From positions 4,241,535 through 4,305,534 of the forward strand of contig NZ_AZUP01000001.1 in NCBI RefSeq assembly GCF_000527135.1: a DNA stretch of 64,000 bases, read 5' to 3'. This DNA is from Methyloversatilis discipulorum. Lineage in GTDB: Bacteria > Pseudomonadota > Gammaproteobacteria > Burkholderiales > Rhodocyclaceae. The translations under genes and the position numbers were made by a program. Shown in pieces: positions 8,082-16,878 of this stretch. The notes under the pieces are model-generated. The model saw only the letters and a list, made by a program, of their open reading frames with translations, was not told the origin of the DNA and searched no databases. How positions within the stretch are numbered: the first letter of the stretch is position 1; each line of letters opens with the position of its first letter.

Positions 8082-9049
8082 TGGAGAACGCCGCGCTCAA
8101 CACGCTGGCCGCCGACGTGCGCGGCCTCGACGTGCTGCGCCGCGCGGCGCGCGACAACTCGCCGGAGGCGCTGAAGGCCGCGGCCAAGCAGTTCGAGGCG
8201 ATGTTCCTGCAGGTGGTGATCAAATCGATGCGCGAGGCGTCGCACGGCGACGAGCTGTTCGGCGGGCAGGAAAGCAAGATGTACCAGGACATGCTGGACC
8301 AGCAGTGGGCCCAGGTCATGACCGAAGGCGGCGGCACCGGCCTGGCCCGGGTGCTCGAGCGCCAGCTGTCAGCGAATGCGAACAGCGCCGATACCTCGGT
8401 GACACCGGAACTGAAGCCGCTGTCCGACGCCGGGCTGTTCCAGGGTCTGCCGCGGATGCCGGCGGCGGCAAGCTCTGCCGCCTTGCGGCAGAGTCTGCTG
8501 CCGGGCGAGGCAGCCGCTGCCGCAGATCTCGAAGCGGCATTGGCCGAACTTGCGCCGGTCAGGACGCGCGATGTGCCGGAGCACGCACGCGCCTTCGTCG
8601 AGCGGGTGTGGCCGGCCGCGCTGTCGGCCAGTCGCGCAACCGGCATTCCGGCGCAGTTCCTGGTTGCCCAGGCCGCGCTCGAAACCGGCTGGGGCCGGGC
8701 TGAACTGACGTCGGCCGACGGTACGCCCAGTCACAACCTTTTCAACATCAAGGCCGGCAGCAGCTGGCAAGGGCAGACCGTCACCGTTTCGGCCAGCGAG
8801 TTCATCGACGGCCGCTGGACCAAACAGACGGATGCCTTCCGCAGTTACGGCTCCTACGAAGAGAGCTTCGCCGACTACGCCCGTCTGTTGCAGAACCAGC
8901 CGCGCTACGCTCGCGTGCTCGGCGCTCAGGACGCCGGCAGTTTCGCCCGCGGCCTGCAGCAGGCGGGTTACGCCACCGACCCGGCTTACGCCGACAAGCT
9001 CGAACGCATCATCAAGGGCCCGTTACTGCGCGCCGCCTTGTCGGGCTGA
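8081..9049 (+). CDS. flgJ: Rod-cap and peptidoglycan hydrolase FlgJ
   Basis: FlgJ caps the growing rod and opens the peptidoglycan for it. The 322-residue protein has two domains. Residues about 25-100 are the rod-binding domain (AAKQFEAMFLQVVIKSMREA, GGQESKMYQDMLDQQWAQ). Residues about 165-320 are a glucosaminidase/muramidase domain (VAQAALETGWGRAEL, SHNLFNIKAGSSWQG, YGSYEESFADYARLL). This fused two-domain form is typical of beta- and gammaproteobacteria. It overlaps flgI by one base and ends the flgB operon. Confidence 0.96.
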   Translation: MENAALNTLAADVRGLDVLRRAARDNSPEALKAAAKQFEAMFLQVVIKSMREASHGDELFGGQESKMYQDMLDQQWAQVMTEGGGTGLARVLERQLSANANSADTSVTPELKPLSDAGLFQGLPRMPAAASSAALRQSLLPGEAAAAADLEAALAELAPVRTRDVPEHARAFVERVWPAALSASRATGIPAQFLVAQAALETGWGRAELTSADGTPSHNLFNIKAGSSWQGQTVTVSASEFIDGRWTKQTDAFRSYGSYEESFADYARLLQNQPRYARVLGAQDAGSFARGLQQAGYATDPAYADKLERIIKGPLLRAALSG

Positions 9050-9083
9050 GCCAGCGGGCAGGGCGGCAGCGCCGGCCCGCCGC

Positions 9084-9578
9084 TCACGGCAGCAGCTCCA
9101 GACAGCGCGCTCGGATCAGGCTGGCCTGACGGGCCGCACCGGCGTCCAGAAGCGCCTTCTCGCAGGCCAGCAACGCACGGCGCACGCCCGCCTCGTCGGT
9201 GGCGTCGCGCAATAGCGGCTTCAGCGCGTCGGTCTGTCCGCGCAAGGCGCGCTCCACACTTTCGATCAGGTAGAGGCGGGCCAGCGCCAGCGACTTCCGC
9301 CCGGTGGAGGCGACCGGCGCCGGGCGCTCGATGTCGAGCAGTCCGAGTTCGATCAGCCTGGTCAACGCGGCCGCCGCATCCGTGTCGCCGCTGGCCGCCC
9401 GGCCGAGAGCGGCAAGCAGGCCGGCAAAATCCTGCCGCCCGTCGGCGACTATCAGCACCGCGCGTTCGAGCGGTGTCAGCCGGTGTGCCCGCCGGACCAC
9501 CTCGACGCGTCCGGCCGATGTCTTGAAAGCCACGTCCGTGGCCGATATGCGATGAGCGGGAGTGACCATCCCCGACAT
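9084..9578 (-). CDS. Hypothetical protein antisense within the flagellar locus
   Basis: I do not recognise this 164-residue protein. Residues about 25-90 (HRLTPLERAVLIVADGRQDF, then LLAALGR and AALTRLIELGLLDIERP) look like a winged-helix fold. The C-terminal half is all-helical and Arg/Leu/Ala-rich. There is no signal peptide or membrane segment. The start chosen (MSGMVTPAHR) is one of two close ATGs, and neither has a strong ribosome-binding site. It sits antisense between flgJ and flgK with its 5' end beside the flgK promoter, which hints at a regulatory or flagellar-associated role, but nothing shows this directly. Confidence 0.6.
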   Translation of the reverse strand: MSGMVTPAHRISATDVAFKTSAGRVEVVRRAHRLTPLERAVLIVADGRQDFAGLLAALGRAASGDTDAAAALTRLIELGLLDIERPAPVASTGRKSLALARLYLIESVERALRGQTDALKPLLRDATDEAGVRRALLACEKALLDAGAARQASLIRARCLELLP

Positions 9579-9613
9579 TGTTCCAGCCCAGTGTGACGCC
9601 CATAAAACGGAGC

Positions 9614-9629
9614 TGGCAAAGCTCTTGCT
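9614..9629 (+). promoter_or_regulatory. Sigma-54 promoter of flgK-flgL
   Basis: The sequence TGGCAAAGCTCTTGCT has GG (9615-9616) and GC (9627-9628) exactly 10 bases apart, a perfect TGGCA at -24 and a perfect TTGC at -12. The predicted start near 9640 gives flgK a leader of about 27 bases. Two CGGCAA hexamers 12 bases apart (9410-9415 and 9422-9427) lie about 190 bases upstream inside the antisense gene and could be activator sites, although hexamers alone are weak evidence. Confidence 0.7.
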
Positions 9630-9666
9630 TTGATGTGTCCCAAGCACTCTGACGAGACGGCACATC

Positions 9667-11610
9667 ATGGGAACGCAGCTCTACAGCATCGGCATCTCCG
9701 GACTGAATGCGGCGCAGGCCGCACTGGTCACGACCGGTCACAATATTTCGAATGCGGCGACCACCGGGTACACCCGGCAGGAAGTCATCTTCGGCACCAA
9801 CGATCCGCAGCAGACCGGCGCCGGCTTTTTCGGCCAAGGCGCCAGGATCGAAACCGTGCGCCGCATCTACAGCCAGTTCCTGACGGCCCAGGTGATGGAG
9901 GCGCGTACGCAGAGCGCCGAGTACAACGCCTACGCCGACCAGATCGGCGCCCTCGACAACCTGCTTGCCGACGCTGACGCGGGCATGTCGCCGGCGATGT
10001 CCGGCTTCTTCGACGCGCTGCAGAGCGTGACTGCCTCGCCCACCTCGCTCGCCGCCCGTCAGTCGGTCATTTCGGCCGCACAGGCCATGACCGCACGCTT
10101 CAATGCGCTCGATCTGCGACTGGACGAGGTTCGCACAGGTCTCAATGGCGAGATCTCGGGCACGGTCGAGGAAATCAACCAGCTCGCCACGCAGATCGCC
10201 CGCTACAACAACCAGATTGCCGTGGCCGAGGCGAGCACCGGGCCGACCCGTCTGGCCAACGACATGCTCGACATGCGCGAGCGGCTGATCAGCCAGCTGA
10301 ATGACCTGGTGCGTGTGACCCAGTTGCAGCAGAGCGATGGCTCGATCAATCTTTTCATCGGCAACGGCCAGCCGGTGGTCGTCGGCGGCAGCGCCTTCCA
10401 GCTGACTGCCGGACCGTCGGTCGAGGACGCCAGCCGTACCGAAGTCACCTACACGGCCCCCGGCGGCACCGTGCTGCGCATGCAGGAGTCCTCGCTCAGC
10501 GGCGGCAAGCTCGGTGGCCTGCTGGCCTTCCGCCGCGAAACGCTGGACGAGGCGCAGAACGCGCTCGGTCGCGTCGCCATCGGCATGGCGGAGCAGTTCA
10601 ACGCGCAGCACCTGCTCGGCCAGGACCTGAACGGTGCGCTGGGCACGGCCTTCTTCAACACCCTGTCCGGCAGCGCGCTGCCGGCAAGCACCAACGACAC
10701 GGTCGCGGCAGCACAGGTCAACGTGACGATCAACGATTCGTCTGAACTGACCACCAGCGACTACCGTCTGCGCTACGACGGCGCCAACTACACGCTCACC
10801 CGCCTGTCCGACAACGTGAGCTGGACCGCGGCGACGCTGGGCGGTCTGCCGCCTGCCGGCAGCCCGCAGGGCTTCACGCTGGATTCGGGTGCTACCACGC
10901 TGGCCGCCGGCGACAGCTTCCTGATCCAGCCGACGCGCAATGGCGCCTCGGATATCCGCACGCTGCTGTCGGACCCGCGCATGCTGGCGGTGGCGATGCC
11001 GATCAGCACCGCGGCCAGTCTGAGCAACGCCGGCACTGGCGCAATCAGTGCCGGTACCGTCACCTCGACCACAGGGCTGCCGCTGGGCGGTCCGATCACG
11101 CTGACCTTCGACGCCGCGACCAATGTGTTCAACGTGACCGGTGGGCCGGGCGGCACCATCGCCTACAACCCGGCCACCGATTCCGCCGGCGCAAGCTTCA
11201 CCTTTTCCGGTCAAGGCGGCTTCACCTTCCAGCTGTCGGGGATTCCCCGTGACGGTGACACCTTTACCATACAGGCCAATGCCAGCGGTCAGGGCGACAA
11301 CCGCAACCTGCTGGCGCTGGCCGCGCTGCAGGACGCGGACACGCTGGCCGGCGGTACCACCGGCTTCCAGGGGGCCTACGCGCAGATGGTTGCCGAGATC
11401 GGTTCGCAGGCACGCGAAATCCAGGTGAACCAGAAGGCACAGGACGTGCTGCTGTCGCGTGTCACCGAGTCGCAGCAGTCGCTGTCGGGCGTCAATCTGG
11501 ATGAAGAGGCGGCCAATCTGCTCCGTTATCAACAGGCATACCAGGCGTCCGGCAAAATGATTGAGATCGCCAGTCGGCTGTTTGACACCGTGCTGCAACT
11601 GGGCGGCTGA
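9667..11610 (+). CDS. flgK: Hook-filament junction protein FlgK (HAP1)
   Basis: FlgK joins the hook to the filament. The 647-residue protein carries the conserved N-terminus (LYSIGISGLNAAQAALVTTGHNISNAATTGYTRQEV) and the C-terminal coiled pair (SGVNLDEEAANLLRYQQAYQASGKMIEIASRLFDTVLQLGG). The Thr/Ser/Gly-rich middle is variable and somewhat longer than in enteric FlgK. It is followed 11 bases later by flgL, and its export chaperone gene flgN lies at the window start. Confidence 0.96.
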   Translation: MGTQLYSIGISGLNAAQAALVTTGHNISNAATTGYTRQEVIFGTNDPQQTGAGFFGQGARIETVRRIYSQFLTAQVMEARTQSAEYNAYADQIGALDNLLADADAGMSPAMSGFFDALQSVTASPTSLAARQSVISAAQAMTARFNALDLRLDEVRTGLNGEISGTVEEINQLATQIARYNNQIAVAEASTGPTRLANDMLDMRERLISQLNDLVRVTQLQQSDGSINLFIGNGQPVVVGGSAFQLTAGPSVEDASRTEVTYTAPGGTVLRMQESSLSGGKLGGLLAFRRETLDEAQNALGRVAIGMAEQFNAQHLLGQDLNGALGTAFFNTLSGSALPASTNDTVAAAQVNVTINDSSELTTSDYRLRYDGANYTLTRLSDNVSWTAATLGGLPPAGSPQGFTLDSGATTLAAGDSFLIQPTRNGASDIRTLLSDPRMLAVAMPISTAASLSNAGTGAISAGTVTSTTGLPLGGPITLTFDAATNVFNVTGGPGGTIAYNPATDSAGASFTFSGQGGFTFQLSGIPRDGDTFTIQANASGQGDNRNLLALAALQDADTLAGGTTGFQGAYAQMVAEIGSQAREIQVNQKAQDVLLSRVTESQQSLSGVNLDEEAANLLRYQQAYQASGKMIEIASRLFDTVLQLGG

Positions 11611-11621
11611 GGAGAGTTGTA

Positions 11622-12914
11622 ATGCGCGTTTCAACCAACACCATCTACGAAACCGGTACCTCCGGCCTCGTGCGTCAGAGCGGCGACCTGTTCAGGTTGC
11701 AGCAGCAGTTGTCCACCGGCCGCCGCGTGCTGGCGCCCTCCGACGATCCGGTGGCGTCCGCGCGGGCGCTCGAAGTCGAGCAATCGAAGTCGATGAACGA
11801 CCAGTTCGCGATCAACCGTCGCGACGCCAGCAGCGCACTCGGTTTCGCCGAATCGCAGATCGCCACCGCCGGCGACATCCTGGCGACCATCCGCGAGCGC
11901 CTGATCCAGTCGCGCAGCGCGACGCTGGCCGATTCCGACCGCAAGGCGATTGCCACCGACATCCGCGCGATGTTCTCCGAAATGATGGGTATCGCGAACT
12001 CGCGCGACGCCTTCGGCGATTACCTGTTCAGCGGCTACAAGAGCACGACCCAGCCCTTCTCGGGTAGCGTCGAGGCCGGTGTGAGCTACGCCGGTGACGA
12101 CGGCCAGCGTGAGGCGCAGGTCGGCAGCAACCGGCGCCTCGCGATCAGCGATTCCGGCGCCAATGTGTTCATGCGCGTGCCCTCGGGCAACGGCAATTTC
12201 TCGCTGACGCCGGATCCGGCGAACCGCGGTACGGCCGTGCTCGATGCGGGCAGCGTCACCGACATGAGCGCGTGGAACGATCCGGCCAACTCGGGTGACT
12301 TCGAAGTCGTGTTCGCGGTGTCCGGCGGCACGACCACCTATGACATCATCGACAATGCGAGCGGCAATTCTCTGCTCACCGGTGCCGCGCCGGGCGGCGC
12401 TCCGCTGCCGCGGACCTTCCTGCCGGGCGACGTGATCAACTTGCGTTCGAACGGCGGTTCCGAGCCGCCCTTCAATTTCGGCGCCCGTTTCTCGATGACC
12501 GGCGCCCCCGCCGACGGCGACCGCGTGGCGCTGCAGATCAGCACGTCGCAGAGCGTGTTCGAAACCATCGGCGACGTGATTCTCGCGCTCGAACAGCCGG
12601 CCTCCGGCGACGCGAACGCGCTGGCCAAGGTGAGCAACGCGATCGGCTCGGCGATCTCGAACATCGATCAGTCAACCGACAATCTGCTGACCACGCGCGC
12701 GCGTATCGGCGCTCGCAGCTCCGAGCTGGCGGCGCTCGATTCGCTGGGCGAAGAGGTGAATCTGCAGTTCGAGTCCTCGCTGTCGACCCTGCGCGACCTG
12801 AACTACACCGAGGCGCTGAGCAAGCTCACGCAGCAGCAGGCTTATCTGCAGGCGGCTCAGCAATCCTTCCTGAAGGTGTCCGGCCTGTCGCTGTTCAACT
12901 TCATCGGAGCCTGA
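11622..12914 (+). CDS. flgL: Hook-filament junction protein FlgL (HAP3)
   Basis: FlgL forms the second junction layer between FlgK and flagellin. The 430-residue protein shows the flagellin-like N-terminus (MRVSTNTIYETGTSGLVRQS, then QQQLSTGRRVLAPSDDPVASARALEV) and the flagellin-like C-terminal helices (LDSLGEEVNLQFESSLSTLRDLNYTEALSKLTQQQAYLQAAQQSF). GGAGAG precedes the ATG. It closes the flagellar part of the window. Confidence 0.95.
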   Translation: MRVSTNTIYETGTSGLVRQSGDLFRLQQQLSTGRRVLAPSDDPVASARALEVEQSKSMNDQFAINRRDASSALGFAESQIATAGDILATIRERLIQSRSATLADSDRKAIATDIRAMFSEMMGIANSRDAFGDYLFSGYKSTTQPFSGSVEAGVSYAGDDGQREAQVGSNRRLAISDSGANVFMRVPSGNGNFSLTPDPANRGTAVLDAGSVTDMSAWNDPANSGDFEVVFAVSGGTTTYDIIDNASGNSLLTGAAPGGAPLPRTFLPGDVINLRSNGGSEPPFNFGARFSMTGAPADGDRVALQISTSQSVFETIGDVILALEQPASGDANALAKVSNAIGSAISNIDQSTDNLLTTRARIGARSSELAALDSLGEEVNLQFESSLSTLRDLNYTEALSKLTQQQAYLQAAQQSFLKVSGLSLFNFIGA

Positions 12915-12916
12915 TC

Positions 12917-13372
12917 ATGACGGCGCGCCTGTCCGCAGCATTGATCGCCGCCACGCTGGCGGCGGCCTGTTCGTCGCTCGACCGCACACTGCCGAGCGCG
13001 AGCAGTTCCGTCATTCCGGACACCAAGCTGCGCTTGACGCCGGGCTACACGACGACGCCGGAAAAGCTCATTTACTTTGCCGGTGCCGCCTATCTCGCCT
13101 ACATCGTGCTCGATCCGATGGCACCGAACTGGACCATCGAAGAGGCGCAGCTGTCCGAGGACACCTACTACCTCGGCATGAAGAAGATGCGCACGCGGCC
13201 GGGCGGCGAGGGCGAGGCGCGCATGGTGTTCCGCCGGCGTGCCGAGCAGCTGGCGCGCGCTGGCGGCTACGCCGGCTACGACATCGTCAGTTACAGCGAG
13301 GGCATACAGTCCGAACTGGTCGCGCAGCGCGTCGGCGAAGGGGTGATACAGCTGCGCCACGGCACGCGCTGA
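12917..13372 (+). CDS. Small predicted lipoprotein downstream of flgL
   Basis: A 151-residue protein with a lipoprotein signal: MTARLSAALIAATLAAACSS, lipobox ending at Cys18. The mature part has a short hydrophobic stretch (KLIYFAGAAYLAYIVLDPMAP) and an Arg-rich C-terminal half (RMVFRRRAEQLARAGGYAGY). I recognise no domain. The ATG lies three bases after the flgL stop, so it is probably cotranscribed with flgKL, although core flagellar gene sets do not include it. A stress or envelope lipoprotein of unknown function is the most that can be said. Confidence 0.7.
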   Translation: MTARLSAALIAATLAAACSSLDRTLPSASSSVIPDTKLRLTPGYTTTPEKLIYFAGAAYLAYIVLDPMAPNWTIEEAQLSEDTYYLGMKKMRTRPGGEGEARMVFRRRAEQLARAGGYAGYDIVSYSEGIQSELVAQRVGEGVIQLRHGTR

Positions 13373-13414
13373 ATCGCCGCCGGCCGCGCTGCCGGCTGCG
13401 GTACACTTCGCCCG

Positions 13415-14572
13415 ATGCCGCTCCCCTACTGGCGACTGTCCGCCTACTACCTCTTCTATTTCGCCTTCGTCGGCGCCTTCTCTCCGTATTTCGGGCTCTA
13501 CCTGTCCTCGATCGGCTTTTCCGCCGCCGACATCGCCATCGTCATGTCGCTGATGCAGGTGATGCGCATCGTCGCACCTGGCATGTGGGGTTGGCTGGCG
13601 GACCGCATCGGCGCGCGCACACCCATCATCCGTGGTGCCGGCGCGGCCAGCCTGGCCGGCTTCCTGATCTTCTTCAGTACCGAACAGTTCGTTGGCGTGT
13701 TCGTCGCGATGGCGCTGATGTCCTTCTTCTGGAGCGCATCGCTGCCGCTGGTCGAGGCGCTTACGCTGGAGCATCTGAGATCGAAGGTGGCGCGTTATGG
13801 CGCCATCCGCGTCTGGGGCTCGATCGGCTTCGTCATCACCGTACTGGCGCTGGGCGAGATGCTGGACCGCACCGGACTGCGCGCTGTGCTGTGGGCCTGC
13901 AGCCTGATACTGGGCGGCATCTGCCTGTTCGCCTTCAGCTTGCCGGAGGCGCCGGAACACGCCGACCGTCCGCGCGCCACCGAAGGGCTGCGCGACATCC
14001 TGCGCCGCCGTCCGGTGGCCGGGCTGTTCGGTGCCGCGTTCTTCATGAGCTGTGCGCACGGTGCGCTATACGTCTTCTATTCCATCCATCTCGACGAGCA
14101 CGGTTACAGCAAGAGCCTGATCGGCGCCTTGTGGACGCTCGGCGTGCTGGCGGAGATCGCCGTCTTCCTGTGGATGCCTTCGCTGATGCGCCGCTTCACG
14201 CTGCGCGCCATGCTGCTGGCGGCACTGGCCGCTGCCGTGCTGCGCTTCGCGATGATAGGTTGGCTGGTCGATTCTCTTCCCTGGCTGCTGGCGGCCCAGT
14301 TGCTGCACGGCCTGACTTTCGGCGCTTTCCACGCCAGCTCGGTGGCGGCGCTGAACCAGTGGTTCGACGCCCGCCAGCAGGGTCGGGCGCAGGCGCTCTA
14401 CGGCAGCGTGTCCTTCGGTGCCGGCGGCATGGTTGGCGGGCTGATCAGCGGCTGGATGTGGGCGCCGCTCGGCGGCGGCTGGGCCTTCGTGCTCAGTTCG
14501 GTGTTCGCGCTGGCCGGATGTCTGCTGCTGGCGCGCATGTGGCCGCCGGGTGAAGTGGTCAGGAGCGGCTGA
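13415..14572 (+). CDS. MFS transporter (MFS_1-like, HcaT-type)
   Basis: A 385-residue polytopic inner-membrane protein with about 12 hydrophobic segments and the MFS loop GWLADRIGARTP after the second segment. The N-terminus (YWRLSAYYLFYFAFVGAFSPYFGLYLSSIGFS) and the sequence around RYGAIRVWGSIGFVITVLAL resemble the MFS_1_like group that includes the 3-phenylpropionate transporter HcaT and the nucleoside permease NupG. The substrate cannot be told from sequence. It stands alone between the flagellar genes and leuC, 42 bases after the lipoprotein gene, with no clear ribosome-binding site. Confidence 0.85.
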   Translation: MPLPYWRLSAYYLFYFAFVGAFSPYFGLYLSSIGFSAADIAIVMSLMQVMRIVAPGMWGWLADRIGARTPIIRGAGAASLAGFLIFFSTEQFVGVFVAMALMSFFWSASLPLVEALTLEHLRSKVARYGAIRVWGSIGFVITVLALGEMLDRTGLRAVLWACSLILGGICLFAFSLPEAPEHADRPRATEGLRDILRRRPVAGLFGAAFFMSCAHGALYVFYSIHLDEHGYSKSLIGALWTLGVLAEIAVFLWMPSLMRRFTLRAMLLAALAAAVLRFAMIGWLVDSLPWLLAAQLLHGLTFGAFHASSVAALNQWFDARQQGRAQALYGSVSFGAGGMVGGLISGWMWAPLGGGWAFVLSSVFALAGCLLLARMWPPGEVVRSG

Positions 14573-14603
14573 TCGCTGCCGGCTGGATGCTGCGCCGCAA
14601 GGT

Positions 14604-14609
14604 TATAAT
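14604..14609 (+). promoter_or_regulatory. Candidate -10 box upstream of leuC
   Basis: A perfect TATAAT lies 34 bases before the leuC ATG. The expected -35 position reads GGCTGG, a poor match, so this would be a weak or activator-dependent promoter. There is room for only about 27 bases of leader, so no leader-peptide attenuator for the leucine genes can be fitted here. Confidence 0.4.
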
Positions 14610-14642
14610 CCCCGGTTTCGCTGATCAGCCGGAATCGTTGCA

Positions 14643-16049
14643 ATGGCGCAAACGCTTTACGACAAGCTGTGGTCCAGTCATGTGGTGCATACCGAAGATG
14701 ACGGTACCGCACTGCTCTACATCGACCGTCACCTGGTGCATGAAGTCACCAGCCCGCAGGCCTTCGAAGGTCTGCGACTGGCCAATCGCAAGCCCTGGCG
14801 CGTCGATTCCATCGTCGCGACGGCCGACCACAATGTGCCGACCGACCGCTCGGAGCAGGGCATTGCCGACCCGACCTCGCGTGCCCAGGTCGAAACGCTG
14901 GACGACAACATCCGCGCCTTCGGCGCCTTGGCCTATTTCCCCTTCCGCGACAAGCGCCAGGGCATCGTGCATGTGATCGGCCCGGAGAACGGCGCCACGC
15001 TGCCCGGCATGACCGTCGTCTGCGGCGACTCGCACACCTCGACCCACGGCGCTTTCGGCTGTCTTGCGCACGGCATCGGCACCTCCGAAGTCGAGCACGT
15101 GATGGCGACGCAGTGCCTGCTGCAGAAGAAGTCGAAGTCCATGCTCATCCGCGTCGAAGGCGAGCTGGGCAAGGGCGTCAGCGCCAAGGACATCGCGCTG
15201 TACTTCATCGGCGTCATCGGCACTGCCGGCGGCACCGGCTACGCGATCGAGTTCGGTGGCTCGGCCATCCGCGGCCTGTCGATGGAAGGCCGCATGACCC
15301 TGTGCAATATGGCGATCGAGGGCGGCGCCCGCGCCGGCATGGTGGCGGTCGATGACACCACGATCGACTACCTGCGCGGACGGCCGTTCTCGCCGCGCGG
15401 CGATCAGTGGGACCGTGCGGTCGAGTACTGGCGCACGCTGAAGTCTGACGACGGCGCGCAGTTCGACCGCGTGGTCGATATCGATGCCCGCAAGATACTG
15501 CCGCAGGTGACCTGGGGCACCTCGCCGGAAATGGTGACCGACGTGCGTGGCCAGGTGCCGGCGCCGGAAGATTTCGCCGATCCGGTCAAACGCGAAGGCG
15601 TGGCCCGTGCGCTGCAGTACATGGGCCTGACGCCGCGCACGCCGATCGACCAGATCCGCATCGACAAGGTGTTCATCGGCTCCTGTACCAATTCGCGCAT
15701 CGAGGATCTGCGCGCCGCGGCGCGCGTGATCGAGGGTCGTCGCGTCGCCGACAACGTGAAGCTGGCGCTGGTGGTGCCGGGTTCCGGTCTGGTCAAGGCG
15801 CAAGCCGAAGCCGAGGGGCTGGACAAGGTGTTCAAGGCCGCCGGCTTTGAATGGCGCGAGCCTGGCTGTTCGATGTGCCTGGCGATGAACGCCGACCGGC
15901 TGGAGCCGGGCGAGCGCTGCGCCTCGACCTCGAACCGCAATTTCGAAGGGCGGCAGGGTGCGGGCGGGCGCACCCATCTGGTCAGCCCGCAGATGGCGGC
16001 GGCGGCGGCGATCGCCGGCCGCTTCGCCGATGTGCGTGAAATTGTCTGA
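14643..16049 (+). CDS. leuC: 3-isopropylmalate dehydratase large subunit LeuC
   Basis: LeuC with LeuD isomerises 2-isopropylmalate to 3-isopropylmalate in leucine synthesis. The 468-residue protein opens [20 protein letters not shown] and has the aconitase-family cluster ligands in GSCTNSR and GCSMCLAMN, which bind a [4Fe-4S] cluster. [20 protein letters not shown] is the substrate-binding segment. The length is standard. It leads leuC - entericidin - leuD - leuB - asd, all in the same direction with short gaps. Confidence 0.98.
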   Translation: MAQTLYDKLWSSHVVHTEDDGTALLYIDRHLVHEVTSPQAFEGLRLANRKPWRVDSIVATADHNVPTDRSEQGIADPTSRAQVETLDDNIRAFGALAYFPFRDKRQGIVHVIGPENGATLPGMTVVCGDSHTSTHGAFGCLAHGIGTSEVEHVMATQCLLQKKSKSMLIRVEGELGKGVSAKDIALYFIGVIGTAGGTGYAIEFGGSAIRGLSMEGRMTLCNMAIEGGARAGMVAVDDTTIDYLRGRPFSPRGDQWDRAVEYWRTLKSDDGAQFDRVVDIDARKILPQVTWGTSPEMVTDVRGQVPAPEDFADPVKREGVARALQYMGLTPRTPIDQIRIDKVFIGSCTNSRIEDLRAAARVIEGRRVADNVKLALVVPGSGLVKAQAEAEGLDKVFKAAGFEWREPGCSMCLAMNADRLEPGERCASTSNRNFEGRQGAGGRTHLVSPQMAAAAAIAGRFADVREIV

Positions 16050-16078
16050 ATGACTGTCTGATCGAGGAAAAGCAGAAC

Positions 16079-16201
16079 ATGAAGCTGATTGCCGTGATCC
16101 TGAGCGCGATGACCCTGATGCTGGCCGGCTGCAACACCGTCGAAGGCATCGGCAAGGACATCAAGAAGGGTGGCGAGGCCATCGAGAAGTCCGCAAAGTA
16201 A
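16079..16201 (+). CDS. Entericidin A/B-family small lipoprotein
   Basis: A 40-residue lipoprotein: a hydrophobic signal ending in lipobox LAGC (Cys18), then [20 protein letters not shown], the typical entericidin amphipathic tail. In Enterobacteria EcnA/EcnB act as antidote and toxin affecting envelope integrity. Here only one copy is present, and which activity it has is unknown. It sits between leuC and leuD with 29 and 20 bases either side. AGGAAAAG precedes the ATG. Confidence 0.85.
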   Translation: MKLIAVILSAMTLMLAGCNTVEGIGKDIKKGGEAIEKSAK

Positions 16202-16221
16202 GCGGCGAACCAAGGACAGTC

Positions 16222-16860
16222 ATGAAAGCATTCACCATCCTCGACGGCCTGGTCGCGCCGCTGGACCGCGCCAACGTCGACACCGACGCCATCATTCCGA
16301 AGCAGTACCTGAAGTCGATCAAGCGTTCGGGCTTCGGCCCCACGCTGTTCGACGAATGGCGCTATCTCGATGTCGGCCAGCCGGGTCAGGACCACTCGAA
16401 GCGTCCGCTGAATCCGGACTTCGTGCTGAACCAGCCGCGTTACAAGGGCGCCAGCGTGTTGCTGGTGCGCGAAAACTTCGGCTGTGGCTCGTCGCGCGAG
16501 CACGCGCCGTGGGCGATCGAGGACTACGGTTTCCGCGCCATCATCGGCACCACCTTCGCCGACATCTTCTACAGCAACTGCTTCAAGAACGGCCTGCTGC
16601 CGATCCGTCTGCCGGAGAAGGAAGTCGAGCAGCTGTTCCTGCAGTGCGCAGGCACGCCGGGCTACCGCCTGCACATCGACCTCGACAAGCAGGTGGTGGT
16701 GCGCCCGGACGGCCACGCAATCAAGTTCGACGTCGATGCCTTCCGCAAGTACTGCCTGATCAACGGTTTCGACGACATCGGCCTGACCCTGCGCCAGGCC
16801 GACAAGATCCGCGAGTTCGAAGCGCGTCGCCGCATCGAACAGCCCTGGCTGTTTGCCTGA
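16222..16860 (+). CDS. leuD: 3-isopropylmalate dehydratase small subunit LeuD
   Basis: LeuD supplies the swivelling domain that completes the isopropylmalate isomerase active site. The 212-residue protein contains [18 protein letters not shown] near the N-terminus and the hallmark loop [18 protein letters not shown] (residues about 83-100), then [19 protein letters not shown]. The length is normal. It lies 18 bases before leuB. Confidence 0.98.
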   Translation: MKAFTILDGLVAPLDRANVDTDAIIPKQYLKSIKRSGFGPTLFDEWRYLDVGQPGQDHSKRPLNPDFVLNQPRYKGASVLLVRENFGCGSSREHAPWAIEDYGFRAIIGTTFADIFYSNCFKNGLLPIRLPEKEVEQLFLQCAGTPGYRLHIDLDKQVVVRPDGHAIKFDVDAFRKYCLINGFDDIGLTLRQADKIREFEARRRIEQPWLFA

Positions 16861-16878
16861 TTCCTACTGGAGCAATCC

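Noticed and set aside
8986..11634. Minus-strand open frame of 882 codons antisense to flgK and crossing the antisense hypothetical gene
   Set aside because: Same shadow effect; no homology features, and flgK is certain.
14573..14642. Leucine leader-peptide attenuator upstream of leuC
   Set aside because: The gap is only 70 bases and has no Leu-rich short frame or competing hairpins.
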